This document shows, one piece after another, positions 33,747 to 43,620 of a stretch of DNA of 64,000 nt. The notes beneath the pieces were generated by a model, which was given only the letters and a program-made list of their open reading frames with translations, made no database searches and was not told the origin of the DNA. The DNA lies in contig NZ_CP072392.1 of the NCBI RefSeq assembly GCF_017742835.1, forward strand, positions 707,388 through 771,387, read 5' to 3'. Positions within the stretch are counted from its first letter, which is position 1. Every line of letters starts with the position of its first letter. The translations under genes were made by a program, and so were the position numbers. Source of the stretch: Aquabacter sp. L1I39 (GTDB lineage Bacteria > Pseudomonadota > Alphaproteobacteria > Rhizobiales > Xanthobacteraceae).

Positions 33747-36700
33747 ATGTCCCATTTCCTTGATCGCCTGACCTTTTTCCGCCGGCCCACGGAGCCCTTC
33801 GCCAATGGCCACGGCATCGTCACCCACGAGGATCGCTCCTGGGAGGACGGCTATCGCAAGCGCTGGCAGCACGACAAGATCGTGCGCTCCACCCATGGGG
33901 TGAATTGCACGGGGTCGTGCTCCTGGAAGATCTACGTGAAGGGCGGGATCGTCACCTGGGAGACCCAGCAGACCGACTATCCCCGCACCCGCCCGGACCT
34001 GCCCAACCACGAGCCGCGCGGCTGCGCCCGGGGCGCGTCCTATAGCTGGTACCTATATTCCGGCGCGCGGGTGAAGCATCCCATGGTGCGCGGGCGCCTC
34101 CTGAAGCTGTGGCGGGAGGCGCGGGCGACCTTGCCGCCCGTGGCGGCCTGGGCCTCCATCGTGGGGGATGCGGAAAAGCGCGCCGCCTACACTTCCATTC
34201 GCGGTCATGGCGGGCTGGTGCGCGCCACCTGGGACGAGGTGAACGAGCTCATCGCCGCCGCCAATGCCCACACCATCCGCAAGCATGGGCCGGACCGCGT
34301 GGCGGGATTCTCGCCGATCCCGGCCATGTCCATGGTCTCTTATGCGGCGGGGGCGCGTTATCTCTCGCTGCTGGGCGGCGTGTGCCTGTCCTTCTATGAC
34401 TGGTATTGCGACCTGCCGCCCGCCTCGCCCCAGACCTGGGGCGAGCAGACCGACGTGCCGGAAAGCGCCGACTGGTACAATGCGGGCTTCATCATCGTGT
34501 GGGGCTCCAATGTGCCCCAGACCCGCACGCCAGATGCCCATTTCTACACCGAGGTCCGCTACAAGGGCACCAAGAGCGCGGTGGTGACGCCCGATTATGC
34601 CGAGGCCACCAAGTTCGCCGACATCTGGCTGAACCCCAAGCAGGGCACGGACGCGGCCCTGGCCTTGGCCATGGGCCATGTGATCCTCAGGGAATATCAC
34701 CTCGACCGGCAGGTGCCTTATTTCGACGATTACCTGCGCCGCTATTCCGACATGCCCTTCCTGGTACGGCTGGCGGAGCGGGACGGGCGGCTCGTGCCGG
34801 AACGTCTCCTGCGCGCTTCCGACCTGCCCGGCGCGCTCGGAGAGGCCAACAATCCCGACTGGAAGACGGTGGCCTTCGATGCGGCGAGCGGCGACCTCGT
34901 GGCGCCGGTCGGCTCCATCGGCCACCGCTGGGGCGAAAATGCCAAGTGGAACCTGGAGGAGAAGGACGGCGCGGGCCGCGACATCCGCCTGAAGTTGACC
35001 CTGGCGGGGTCCGAGGACGAGATCGCCGCCGTGGACTTCCCCTATTTTGGCGGGCGGGCCACCGCGCATTTCGTCGCGACCGATCATGGCGAGGTCCTCA
35101 CCCGCAATCTGCCGGTGCGCCTCATCCAAGGGGCGGACGGAGCGGTGATGAAGGTTGCCACCGTCCATGACCTCATGATGGCCAATTACGGCCTCGACCG
35201 GGGCTTTGGCGGCGCGAATGTCGCCACCTGCTATGACGACGACGTGCCCTTCACCCCGGCCTGGGCGGAGCGCATCACGGGCGTGAAGCGCGATGCCATC
35301 ATCACCGTCGCCCGTGAATTCGCCACCAATGCGGAGAAGACCAACGGCCGGTCCATGGTCATCATCGGCGCGGCCATGAACCATTGGTACCACATGGACA
35401 TGAACTATCGGGGGGTGATCAATCTCCTGGTGTTCTGCGGCTGCATCGGCCAGTCCGGCGGCGGCTGGTCCCATTATGTGGGCCAGGAGAAGCTGCGCCC
35501 GCAGACCGGCTGGCAGCCGCTGGCCTTCGGCCTCGACTGGTCCCGCCCGCCCCGGCACCAGAACGCCACCTCCTTCTGGTACGCCCACACGGACCAGTGG
35601 CGCTACGAGACCCTGACCGCCGGCGAGATCCTCTCCCCCACCGCCCCCAAGGGCGACTGGGACCAGAGCTTCATCGACTACAATGTCCGCGCCGAGCGCA
35701 TGGGCTGGCTGCCCTCCGCCCCGCAGTTGCGGCAAAACCCGCTCGACATATCCAAGCGCGCAAAGGCCGCCGGTCAGGAGGTGAAGGACTACGTGGCCAC
35801 CGCGCTGAAGAGCGGCGCGCTGGACCTGTCCTGCCACGATCCCGACCATCCCGACAACTGGCCCCGTAACCTGTTCATCTGGCGCTCCAATCTTCTGGGC
35901 TCATCGGGCAAGGGGCACGAATATTTCCTCAAACACCTGCTGGGCACCCAGCACGGCGTCATGGGCAAGGACCTCGGCGCGGAGGGCGCCGTGCGCAACA
36001 CGGAGGTGGAATGGCGGGACGAGGCACCCCAGGGCAAGCTCGACCTGCTGGTGACTTTGGACTTCCGCATGTCCACCACCTGCGTCTATTCCGACATCGT
36101 CCTTCCCACTGCCACCTGGTACGAGAAGAACGACCTCAACACCTCGGACATGCATCCCTTCATCCATCCGCTCTCGGCGGCGGTGGACCCGGCCTGGGAG
36201 GCCCGCTCCGACTGGGACATCTATAAAGGCATCGCCCGCGCCTTCTCCAAGGTGGCCCCGGAAGTCCTGGGCGTGGAGGAGGATACCGTCCTCACCCCCA
36301 TCCTGCACGACACCCCGGCCGAGATCGCCCAGGCCATGGACGTGAAGGACTGGAAGCGCGGCGAGGTGGAGCCCATCCCCGGCAAGACCATGCCGGCCGT
36401 CACGGTGGTCACCCGCGACTATCCCGCCACCTATGCCCGCTTCACGTCCCTCGGTCCGCTGATGGAGACCATCGGCAATGGCGGCAAGGGCATTGCCTGG
36501 AAAACCGGCCATGAGGTGGACGCGCTGCGGGCCCTGAACGGCGTGCATCGCGAGGACCCGGCCAAGGGGCTGGCCAAGATCGAGACCGACATCGACGCCG
36601 CCGAGGTCATCCTCATGCTGGCGCCGGAGACCAATGGCGAAGTGGCGGTGAAGGCCTGGGAGGCCCTCTCCCGCAACACCGGCCGCGACCATGCCCATCT

Positions 36701-37502
36701 CGCCCTGCCCAAGGAGGACGAGAAGATCCGCTATCGCGACGTACAGGCCCAGCCGCGCAAGATCATCTCCTCCCCCACCTGGTCGGGCATCGAGAGCGAG
36801 AAGGTCTGCTACAATGCCGGCTATACCAATGTCCACGAACTGATCCCCTGGCGCACGCTCACCGGGCGCCAGCAGCTCTACCAGGATCATCTGTGGATGC
36901 GGGCTTTCGGCGAGGAACTCGTCACCTGGAAGCCGCCCGTCGACCTGAAAACCATCGCCGGGCACAAGGATGCGCGGCCCAACGGGCACACGGAAATCGT
37001 CCTCAACTTCATCACCCCGCACCAGAAATGGGGCATCCACTCCACCTATACGGACAATCTCTTGATGCTCACCCTCAACCGGGGCGGGCCGGTGGTGTGG
37101 ATCTCCGAGGACGACGCCAAGAGGGCCGGCCTCGTCGACAATGACTGGGTGGAAGTCTTCAACGCCAACGGGGCGCTCACGGCCCGGGCGGTGGTCTCCC
37201 AGCGCGTCATGCCGGGCATGGCGATGATGTATCACGCCCAGGAAAAGATCATTAATACGCCCGGCTCCGAGCAGACCGGCAAGCGCGGCGGCATCCATAA
37301 TTCGGTGACGCGCACGGTGCTCAAACCCACCCACATGATCGGTGGCTATGCCCAGCAGTCCTACGGTTTCAACTATTACGGAACCGTCGGCTCCAACCGC
37401 GATGAATTCGTCGTCATCCGCAAGATGAGCAAGGTGGACTGGCTTGAAGACGAGCTCCAGCCCGCCGCATCCACCTCTTCGGCCAAGGAGACGGCCCAAT
37501 GA
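33747..37502 (+). CDS. narG: Respiratory nitrate reductase alpha subunit
   Basis: Catalytic subunit of the membrane-bound, cytoplasm-facing nitrate reductase, reducing nitrate to nitrite. 1251 residues, the usual length. FS0 cluster ligands are His50, Cys54, Cys58 and Cys93 (HGVNCTGSC and EPRGC). The molybdenum ligand is Asp222 in FYDWYCD, at the same number as in E. coli NarG. Other family segments include WGSNVPQTRTPDAHF. GGAAGG lies upstream of the ATG. The last codons overlap the narH start (ATGA). Confidence 0.96.
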   Translation: MSHFLDRLTFFRRPTEPFANGHGIVTHEDRSWEDGYRKRWQHDKIVRSTHGVNCTGSCSWKIYVKGGIVTWETQQTDYPRTRPDLPNHEPRGCARGASYSWYLYSGARVKHPMVRGRLLKLWREARATLPPVAAWASIVGDAEKRAAYTSIRGHGGLVRATWDEVNELIAAANAHTIRKHGPDRVAGFSPIPAMSMVSYAAGARYLSLLGGVCLSFYDWYCDLPPASPQTWGEQTDVPESADWYNAGFIIVWGSNVPQTRTPDAHFYTEVRYKGTKSAVVTPDYAEATKFADIWLNPKQGTDAALALAMGHVILREYHLDRQVPYFDDYLRRYSDMPFLVRLAERDGRLVPERLLRASDLPGALGEANNPDWKTVAFDAASGDLVAPVGSIGHRWGENAKWNLEEKDGAGRDIRLKLTLAGSEDEIAAVDFPYFGGRATAHFVATDHGEVLTRNLPVRLIQGADGAVMKVATVHDLMMANYGLDRGFGGANVATCYDDDVPFTPAWAERITGVKRDAIITVAREFATNAEKTNGRSMVIIGAAMNHWYHMDMNYRGVINLLVFCGCIGQSGGGWSHYVGQEKLRPQTGWQPLAFGLDWSRPPRHQNATSFWYAHTDQWRYETLTAGEILSPTAPKGDWDQSFIDYNVRAERMGWLPSAPQLRQNPLDISKRAKAAGQEVKDYVATALKSGALDLSCHDPDHPDNWPRNLFIWRSNLLGSSGKGHEYFLKHLLGTQHGVMGKDLGAEGAVRNTEVEWRDEAPQGKLDLLVTLDFRMSTTCVYSDIVLPTATWYEKNDLNTSDMHPFIHPLSAAVDPAWEARSDWDIYKGIARAFSKVAPEVLGVEEDTVLTPILHDTPAEIAQAMDVKDWKRGEVEPIPGKTMPAVTVVTRDYPATYARFTSLGPLMETIGNGGKGIAWKTGHEVDALRALNGVHREDPAKGLAKIETDIDAAEVILMLAPETNGEVAVKAWEALSRNTGRDHAHLALPKEDEKIRYRDVQAQPRKIISSPTWSGIESEKVCYNAGYTNVHELIPWRTLTGRQQLYQDHLWMRAFGEELVTWKPPVDLKTIAGHKDARPNGHTEIVLNFITPHQKWGIHSTYTDNLLMLTLNRGGPVVWISEDDAKRAGLVDNDWVEVFNANGALTARAVVSQRVMPGMAMMYHAQEKIINTPGSEQTGKRGGIHNSVTRTVLKPTHMIGGYAQQSYGFNYYGTVGSNRDEFVVIRKMSKVDWLEDELQPAASTSSAKETAQ

Positions 37503-39022
37503 AGATCCGCGCGCAAATCGCCATGGTGCTGAACCTCGACAAATGCATCGGGTGTCACACCTGCTCCGTCACCTGCAAGAACGTGTGGACCAGCCGGCAG
37601 GGCGTCGAATACGCCTGGTTCAACAATGTGGAGACCAAGCCCGGCATCGGCTATCCCCGCGAATGGGAGAACCAGAAGAAGTGGAATGGCGGCTGGCGGC
37701 GCAAGGCCAACGGCAAGATCGAGCCGCGCATGGGGGCGAAGTGGCGCATCCTCGCCAACATCTTCGCCAATCCCGATTTGCCGGAGATCGATGATTATTA
37801 CGAGCCCTTCACCTTCGACTATGAACATCTGCACAACGCCAAGGAGTCCAAGGCCTTCCCCACCGCGCGCCCGCGCTCCCTCGTCTCCGGCGAGCGGATG
37901 GAGAAGATCGAATGGGGGCCGAACTGGGAGGAGATCCTGGGCGGCGAATTCGCCAAGCGCCGGAAGGATGTGAATTTCGAGGGTGTGCAGGCCGACATCT
38001 ACGGCCAGTTTGAGAACACCTTCATGATGTACCTGCCGCGCCTGTGTGAGCACTGCCTCAACCCCACCTGCGCCGCCGCCTGCCCTTCGGGCGCCATCTA
38101 TAAGCGGGAGGAGGACGGCATCGTCCTCATCGACCAGGAGAAGTGCCGGGGCTGGCGCATGTGCGTCTCGGGCTGCCCCTATAAGAAGATCTACTACAAT
38201 TGGTCTTCGGGAAAATCCGAGAAGTGCATCTTCTGCTATCCGCGCATCGAGGCGGGACAGCCGACCGTGTGCTCGGAAACCTGCGTCGGGCGCATCCGCT
38301 ATCTCGGCGTGCTGCTTTATGATGCGGACCGCATTGAGGAGGCCGCCAGCGTCAAGGACGAGAGGAAGCTCTACCAGGCCCAGCTCGACCTCTTCCTGGA
38401 CCCGAAGGACCCCGCCGTGGTGGCGCAGGCCCGCGCGGATGGCGTGCCCGACGCTTGGATCGAGGCGGCGCGCCATTCGCCCATCTGGAAGATGGCCATG
38501 GAGTGGAAGGTGGCCTTCCCCCTCCATCCCGAATACCGCACCTTGCCCATGGTCTGGTACGTGCCGCCGCTCTCCCCCATCCAGTCCGCCGCCGCGGCCG
38601 GCAAGATGGGCATGGACGGCGACATGCCGGATGTGCGCTCGCTCCGCATCCCGCTGAAATACCTCGCCAATCTCTTGACCGCCGGGAATGAGGAGCCGGT
38701 CGCCCGGGCGCTGGAGCGCATGCTGGCCATGCGCGCCTTCATGCGGGCCAAGACCGTGGACGGGCGCCTCGACGAAGCGATCGCAACGCGTGTGGGCCTC
38801 ACCGGCGCGGCCATTGAGGACATGTACCAGGTGATGGCCATCGCCAATTACGAGGACCGCTTCGTCATCCCCACCGCCCACCGCGAAATGGGGGAGGACA
38901 CGTTCGACCTGCGGGGTTCCTGCGGCTTTTCCTTCGGCAATGGCTGCTCGGGCGGGGAGAGCGATCTCAACCTCTTCGGCAGCCCGGCCCGCAAAGCCCG
39001 CACCCCCATGGAAGTGGAGTGA
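37499..39022 (+). CDS. narH: Respiratory nitrate reductase beta subunit
   Basis: Electron-transfer subunit of 507 residues binding three [4Fe-4S] and one [3Fe-4S] cluster. Cysteine groups seen are CIGCHTCSVTCKN near the N-terminus, CEHCLNPTCAAACP and CRGWRMCVSGCP in the middle, and CIFC...CSETC later. Trp in CRGW replaces a ligand, as is standard for the [3Fe-4S] site of NarH. It links the NarI haems to NarG. The ATG overlaps the narG stop, and narJ follows within six bases of the stop. Confidence 0.96.
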   Translation: MKIRAQIAMVLNLDKCIGCHTCSVTCKNVWTSRQGVEYAWFNNVETKPGIGYPREWENQKKWNGGWRRKANGKIEPRMGAKWRILANIFANPDLPEIDDYYEPFTFDYEHLHNAKESKAFPTARPRSLVSGERMEKIEWGPNWEEILGGEFAKRRKDVNFEGVQADIYGQFENTFMMYLPRLCEHCLNPTCAAACPSGAIYKREEDGIVLIDQEKCRGWRMCVSGCPYKKIYYNWSSGKSEKCIFCYPRIEAGQPTVCSETCVGRIRYLGVLLYDADRIEEAASVKDERKLYQAQLDLFLDPKDPAVVAQARADGVPDAWIEAARHSPIWKMAMEWKVAFPLHPEYRTLPMVWYVPPLSPIQSAAAAGKMGMDGDMPDVRSLRIPLKYLANLLTAGNEEPVARALERMLAMRAFMRAKTVDGRLDEAIATRVGLTGAAIEDMYQVMAIANYEDRFVIPTAHREMGEDTFDLRGSCGFSFGNGCSGGESDLNLFGSPARKARTPMEVE

Positions 39023-39027
39023 AGGCC

Positions 39028-39741
39028 ATGACCACCGCGACCCCGCACGATCTGACCTTACGCACCCTGTCCGCCCTCCTCACCTATCCCCAGCCCGCCC
39101 TCATCGCGGCGGTGCCGGAGCTTTCGGCCGCGCTGCGGGGGGAGGGTCGGCTCGGCACCGCGCAGCTTGACGCCCTCGCCCCGCTGCTGGAGAGGCTGGC
39201 GACGGCGGACCTCTATGCGCTCGAAGAGGAGTATGTGGCCCTCTTCGACCGCACCCGCCGCCTCAGCCTGCATCTGTTCGAGCATGTGCACGGCGAGAGC
39301 CGGGACCGGGGCCAGGCCATGGTGGATCTCGCCGCGCTCTATGAGCAAGGCGGGCTCCTCATGGCGGCCAACGAGTTGCCGGACTTCCTGCCGCTGTTCC
39401 TGGAATATGCCGCCACCCGCCCCCGCGCCGAGGCGGATGGCCTCCTCATCGACGTGGACCACATCCTCGCCGGCCTTGAAGAGCGCCTGACGGCGCGCGC
39501 CACCGCCTATGCGGCTGTCATCACCGCATTGCGCAGCCTTGCCGGCACGGCGCACCTTGTCTCCACCACGCCCGCCGAGGCCCTGCCCTCGCCCGCCGAT
39601 GAGCTCGCCGCCCTCGACAAGGAATGGGAGGAGACCGCCGTCACCTTCGGCCCGGGCGACGCCATGGGCGGCTGCTCCGTGGACCGCTTCCGCACCCAAT
39701 TGCGCGCCGCCCAGCGGGACGTGCGCCATTCCGCCGCCTGA
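39028..39741 (+). CDS. narJ: Nitrate reductase assembly chaperone
   Basis: 237-residue cytoplasmic chaperone of the NarJ/TorD helical family that holds apo-NarGH for molybdenum cofactor insertion and membrane attachment. Seen: LTYPQPALI near the N-terminus and the conserved YVALFDRTRRLSLHLFEHVHGESRDRGQAM segment in part. I prefer ATG 39028, with GGAG/AAGG spaced upstream, over the GTG at 39019 that overlaps the narH stop. Confidence 0.93.
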   Translation: MTTATPHDLTLRTLSALLTYPQPALIAAVPELSAALRGEGRLGTAQLDALAPLLERLATADLYALEEEYVALFDRTRRLSLHLFEHVHGESRDRGQAMVDLAALYEQGGLLMAANELPDFLPLFLEYAATRPRAEADGLLIDVDHILAGLEERLTARATAYAAVITALRSLAGTAHLVSTTPAEALPSPADELAALDKEWEETAVTFGPGDAMGGCSVDRFRTQLRAAQRDVRHSAA

Positions 39742-39753
39742 AGGAGGCCGGAC

Positions 39754-40527
39754 ATGTCAAACGCCATCAACGCCGCCTTGTTCGGCTGGTACCCCTATCT
39801 GTGCCTCACCATCTTCCTGGTGGGCAGCCTGATGCGGTTCGACCGGGAGCAATACACCTGGAAGACCGGCTCATCGCAATTGCTGCGCAAGCGGCAATTG
39901 CGATGGGGATCCAATCTCTTCCATGTGGGCATCCTGGTCATCTTCCTCGGCCATGCGGGCGGGCTGCTCACCCCCATCTGGGTGTTCGATGCGCTTGGCA
40001 TCTCCCATTCCTTCAAGCAGGGGCTCGCGATCACGGTGGGCGGCATCGCCGGGGTGGCGTGCTTCATCGGCATTTGCCTGCTTGCCCACCGCCGGCTGTT
40101 CGATCCGCGCATCCGCGCCACTTCCAGTTTCGGCGACACGGCCATCCTGCTCATCCTGTGGGCGCAGCTCACCCTCGGCCTGTCCACCATCCTCCTCTCG
40201 CTCCACCACATGGATGGGCATGAGATGGTGAAGTTCATGAACTGGGCGCAGGGCATCCTCACCCTCCAGCCGTCGGCGGCCGCCTATGTGGCGGACGTGG
40301 ACCTCGTCTTCAAGGCGCACCTCCTTTTGGGCATGACGATCTTCCTCGTCTTCCCCTTCACCCGCCTCGTCCATGTGTGGAGCGCCCCGGTCTGGTACCT
40401 CGGCCGCACCGGCTACCAGGTGGTGCGGACCCGCCGGCCTTTGCGCCGCGCGGGGCCGGTCGTCGCGGGCCACCCCATCGCGGCCGCCCGCCCGGCGACG
40501 CAGCCCGCGCGCCGTCCTGCGGAGTGA
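39754..40527 (+). CDS. narI: Respiratory nitrate reductase gamma subunit (cytochrome b)
   Basis: 257-residue membrane subunit with five hydrophobic helices. It oxidises quinol and carries two haems b; candidate ligands are His in FHVGILVIFLGHAGG and His in the C-terminal FKAHLLLGMTIFLVFPFTRLVHVWSAP segment. The last ~35 residues are an Arg/Ala/Pro-rich cytoplasmic tail. An excellent ribosome site, AAGGAGG, precedes the ATG. The isomerase gene starts six bases after its stop. Confidence 0.95.
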   Translation: MSNAINAALFGWYPYLCLTIFLVGSLMRFDREQYTWKTGSSQLLRKRQLRWGSNLFHVGILVIFLGHAGGLLTPIWVFDALGISHSFKQGLAITVGGIAGVACFIGICLLAHRRLFDPRIRATSSFGDTAILLILWAQLTLGLSTILLSLHHMDGHEMVKFMNWAQGILTLQPSAAAYVADVDLVFKAHLLLGMTIFLVFPFTRLVHVWSAPVWYLGRTGYQVVRTRRPLRRAGPVVAGHPIAAARPATQPARRPAE

Positions 40528-40532
40528 GCGTC

Positions 40533-41378
40533 ATGACTGAGATCATCAGCCCCCGCATGCCGCGCCCCGTCCGCGCCGCCCGCACCGAGGAAGTGTCGGT
40601 GAACGGCGTCCTCATCTCCCGCGCCGAGATCGCGCGGGAGATCCAGAACCATGAGGCCCGCACGCCGGCGGAGGCCTGGCACGCAGCCGCCCGCGCGCTG
40701 GTGGTGCGCGAGCTGCTGCTCGCCGAGGCCGCGCGCCTGGGCATCGCGGCAGAGCCCGCCCGCCATGGGGACGGCTCCCGCGAGACCGATGAGGAGGCCA
40801 CCATCCGCGCCTTGCTGGCCCAGGAGGTGAAAGTGCCCACTGCCGACACCGCAACCTGCCGGCGCCATTTCGAGCGCAACCGCGCCAGCTTCCGCTCGGG
40901 CGACCTCTATGAAGTGGCCCACATCCTCCTCCCCGCCGCGCCCGACGACATGGCCGGCCGCGCCGCTGCGCGTGCGCAGGCCGAGGCGATCCTCGCGGAC
41001 ATCCTGGCGGGCCGCGCCGCCTTCGCCGACATGGCGCGGGCCCATTCCGCCTGCCCGTCCCGGGAGGTGGGCGGGAGCCTCGGCCAGATCGGCCGTGGCC
41101 AGACGGTGGCCGAGTTCGAGGCGGCGTTGGCGCAGATGGTTCCGGGCGCCGTGCATCCCGCCCCCGTGGAAAGCCGCTACGGCTTCCATCTCGTCGTCCT
41201 CGCCCACCGCATCGAGGGGCGGGACCTGCCCTTCGAGATGGCGGAGGCAGCCATTGCCGGCCATCTGGAGTTGACCGCCTGGCATGTGGCCACCCGGCAA
41301 TATCTCAGCCTGCTCATCGGCCGCGCCGACATCCGGGGCGTCACGCTGGAGGGGGCGGCCTCGCCCCTCGTGCAATAG
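40533..41378 (+). CDS. Parvulin-type peptidyl-prolyl isomerase of the nar operon
   Basis: 281-residue NifM/PpiC-like protein without signal peptide. The N-terminal ~130 residues form a helical chaperone-like part (NGVLISRAEIAREIQNHE); the parvulin domain at ~140-235 contains AHILLPAAP, FADMARAHSACPSREVGGSLGQIGRGQTV and SRYGFHLV. A parvulin gene directly after narI also occurs in Pseudomonas aeruginosa (PA3871, from memory), where it precedes moaA. It probably helps fold or assemble a Nar subunit in the cytoplasm. GGAG at the narI stop serves as ribosome site. Confidence 0.87.
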   Translation: MTEIISPRMPRPVRAARTEEVSVNGVLISRAEIAREIQNHEARTPAEAWHAAARALVVRELLLAEAARLGIAAEPARHGDGSRETDEEATIRALLAQEVKVPTADTATCRRHFERNRASFRSGDLYEVAHILLPAAPDDMAGRAAARAQAEAILADILAGRAAFADMARAHSACPSREVGGSLGQIGRGQTVAEFEAALAQMVPGAVHPAPVESRYGFHLVVLAHRIEGRDLPFEMAEAAIAGHLELTAWHVATRQYLSLLIGRADIRGVTLEGAASPLVQ

Positions 41379-41388
41379 GGAGCCCGCC

Positions 41389-41763
41389 ATGCTTCTGGGA
41401 ACCCTTCTCAAGCAGCTCCAGGATGACCGCTTCGCGGCGGAGATCCTGTTCGGGCTGGGCGACATCACCCTTTCCCGGCGGGCCGGGGAGGCGGGCGCGC
41501 CTTATGGCGAGAGCGCCGGAGCATATGCCGCCTCCGCCTGCGCCCGTTTCAGCGCGGACGCCTCCGACGAGGATTGGCTTGCCTTGATGACGGCGCTGGA
41601 AAAGGGCGCGGACCCCGCCGCCACCTGCCTGCGCACCATGGTCGACTGGTCCATTCGCCAGGATGCGGAAGAGGCAGCCGAAGGGGCGCAGGCCGCAGCC
41701 GAGGGCGGCTGCGGATGCGGCGGCGCGGGTGGCTGCGGGGGCCGTGCCCATGGGCCGGCCTGA
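41389..41763 (+). CDS. Small protein with Gly/Cys-rich tail in the nar operon
   Basis: 124-residue protein without a family name known to me. Residues ~1-100 look alpha-helical and acidic (MLLGTLLKQLQDDRFAAEILFGLGD at the start), and a GCGCGGAGGCGG stretch supplies four closely spaced cysteines near the end. The tail could bind a metal or an Fe-S cluster, or be redox-active. It starts 11 bases after the isomerase stop with GGAG upstream, and its end overlaps the carbonic anhydrase start by 14 bases. Tight packing inside the operon supports a real gene with a role in nitrate reductase maturation or regulation; this is inference. Confidence 0.75.
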   Translation: MLLGTLLKQLQDDRFAAEILFGLGDITLSRRAGEAGAPYGESAGAYAASACARFSADASDEDWLALMTALEKGADPAATCLRTMVDWSIRQDAEEAAEGAQAAAEGGCGCGGAGGCGGRAHGPA

Positions 41764-42583
41764 CGCGCGCCCCCGCCGGCCGGACACGGTGCTGGACGAA
41801 TTGTTCGACAACAATCTCGCCTGGGCCAATGCCAAGCATGCGGCGGACCCCACCTTCTTCCGTCGCCTCGCCGAGCAGCAGGCGCCCCGCTTCCTGTGGG
41901 TGGGCTGCTCCGACAGCCGGGTGCCGGCCAATGACGTGGTGGGTCTTGATCCCGGCGAGATCTTCGTCCACCGCAACATCGCCAATGTCGTCCATTCCAG
42001 CGACATGAACCTCCTGGCGGTGCTGGAATTTGCCGTGGACGTGCTGGCGGTGCGCCACATCATCGTGTGCGGCCATTATGGCTGCGGCGGAGTGCGGCGG
42101 GTCATCGAGAATGGCCAGGGCGCGGGCGGCGGCGGGCTGGTGGACCATTGGCTCGCGCCCATCGTGGAGCTTTATGCCCGCCATCGCGCCGCTCTCGACA
42201 CCCTGCGTGATGCCTCCGCCCGCCTGGACCGGCTGTGCGAGTTGAATGTGGCGCTCCAGATGCGCCGCCTCGCCGCCACCCCGGTCTTGCGCGCCGCCTG
42301 GGCGCGAAACGCGCCCCTTACCCTTCACGGCTGGATCTACGGCATCGGCGACGGGCTGCTGCGGGACCTTGGGTCGACCGTTTCCTGCGCCGCCGATTGC
42401 GCCGCCCTTCCCGCCCTGGAGGCGCTGGCGCCAGAGGGTGGCGAGCCGCTGAGCGCCCGCCGCCTCCATGCCATCGCCGCCTTTCTGGAACTGGACGCGG
42501 GCGCGCTCGCGCCCTGCGGGCCGGCCTGCACCTGCGGCGCCTTTTCCGCCGCCCTCCCCGACCGCGCCGGCCGGGATCTTTGA
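41750..42583 (+). CDS. Beta-class carbonic anhydrase with a Cys-containing C-terminal extension
   Basis: 277-residue zinc enzyme interconverting CO2 and bicarbonate. The zinc ligands and dyad are intact: CSDSRVPAN (Cys, with Asp-Arg) at about residue 50 and HYGCGG at about 110. The core ends near residue 215; the remaining ~60 residues are an unusual extension ending with two close cysteines in CGPACTCG. The ATG at 41750 lies within the tail of the preceding gene, so translation is coupled. Its position in a nar operon is unexpected; it might supply bicarbonate for anaplerosis or pH control during anaerobic growth, but I cannot show this. Confidence 0.87.
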   Translation: MGRPDARPRRPDTVLDELFDNNLAWANAKHAADPTFFRRLAEQQAPRFLWVGCSDSRVPANDVVGLDPGEIFVHRNIANVVHSSDMNLLAVLEFAVDVLAVRHIIVCGHYGCGGVRRVIENGQGAGGGGLVDHWLAPIVELYARHRAALDTLRDASARLDRLCELNVALQMRRLAATPVLRAAWARNAPLTLHGWIYGIGDGLLRDLGSTVSCAADCAALPALEALAPEGGEPLSARRLHAIAAFLELDAGALAPCGPACTCGAFSAALPDRAGRDL

Positions 42584-42596
42584 CCCGGAGACCGCC

Positions 42597-43619
42597 ATGC
42601 CCAATCCCAGCCTTTCCTCCCCCGCCGGCTGCGCCATGGTGGATCTGTTCGGCCGACGCATCCGCTATCTGCGCCTGTCCGTCACGGACCGCTGCGACCT
42701 GCGCTGCGTCTATTGCATGGGGGAGGACATGACCTTCATGCCCCGCGACCAGGTGCTGTCGCTCGAAGAGCTGGACCGGCTGGCCTCCGCCTTCATCGCC
42801 CTCGGCGTCACCAAGCTGCGCCTCACCGGCGGCGAACCCTTGGTGCGGCGGGGCATCCTCGACCTCATCGCCAGCCTCTCCCGCCATCTGAACAGCGGCG
42901 CACTGCAGGAACTCACCCTCACCACCAACGGCACCCAGCTCGCCCGCCACGCCGAGGCGCTGGCCTTGTGCGGGGTGCGGCGCCTCAATGTCTCCCTTGA
43001 TACCCTCGATGCCGCCCGCTTCCACGCCCTCACCCGGCGCGGATCGCTGGCGCAGGTGCTGGACGGCATCGCCGCCGCCCGCGCGGCGGGGCTCAAGGTG
43101 AAGCTGAATGCGGTGGCGCTGGCCGGCTCCACGGAGCAGGAAGTCTTCAACCTCATCGCCTTCGCCCATGGCCAGGGCATGGACCTCACTTTCATCGAGA
43201 CCATGCCGCTCGGCGATGTGGGCGTCGACCGCATCGACCAATATCTGCCCCTCAACGTGCTGCGCGCCCGCATCGAGACGCGGCTGTCCCTCACCGACAC
43301 GTCCGAGCGCACCGGCGGCCCGGCGCGCTATGTGCGGGTGGCGGAAACCGGCGGACGGATCGGCTTCATCACCCCCATGAGCCATTCCTTCTGCGAGAGC
43401 TGCAATCGCGTGCGGGTGAGCGCCACGGGCGTGCTGCACACCTGCCTCGGCCAGGAGGACGCGGTGGACCTGAAGGGCCCGCTGCGCGCGCGGGGCGAAG
43501 AAGGGCTGCGCGCGGCCATTGCCGGTGCCATAAAGGCCAAGCCCAAGGGGCATGATTTCGTCATCAGCCGCGGCGGCGCGCCGGCGCTGGCGCGGCATAT
43601 GTCGGTTCTTGGAGGTTGA
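42597..43619 (+). CDS. moaA: GTP 3',8-cyclase, molybdenum cofactor biosynthesis
   Basis: Radical-SAM enzyme performing the first step of molybdopterin synthesis from GTP. 340 residues. The N-terminal SAM cluster motif is CDLRCVYC at about residue 30-40; the second cluster cysteines are CESC and, 13 residues on, the Cys in LHTC near residue 265-280. [11 protein letters not shown] is the SAM-binding segment, and the chain ends in Gly-Gly as required for activity. GGAG precedes the ATG. Its place in the operon couples cofactor supply to NarG. Confidence 0.93.
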   Translation: MPNPSLSSPAGCAMVDLFGRRIRYLRLSVTDRCDLRCVYCMGEDMTFMPRDQVLSLEELDRLASAFIALGVTKLRLTGGEPLVRRGILDLIASLSRHLNSGALQELTLTTNGTQLARHAEALALCGVRRLNVSLDTLDAARFHALTRRGSLAQVLDGIAAARAAGLKVKLNAVALAGSTEQEVFNLIAFAHGQGMDLTFIETMPLGDVGVDRIDQYLPLNVLRARIETRLSLTDTSERTGGPARYVRVAETGGRIGFITPMSHSFCESCNRVRVSATGVLHTCLGQEDAVDLKGPLRARGEEGLRAAIAGAIKAKPKGHDFVISRGGAPALARHMSVLGG

Positions 43620-43620
43620 C

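Noticed and set aside
34053..35849. A minus-strand frame of 598 codons inside narG
   Set aside because: Antisense shadow of a strongly conserved gene; no ribosome site or recognisable domain.
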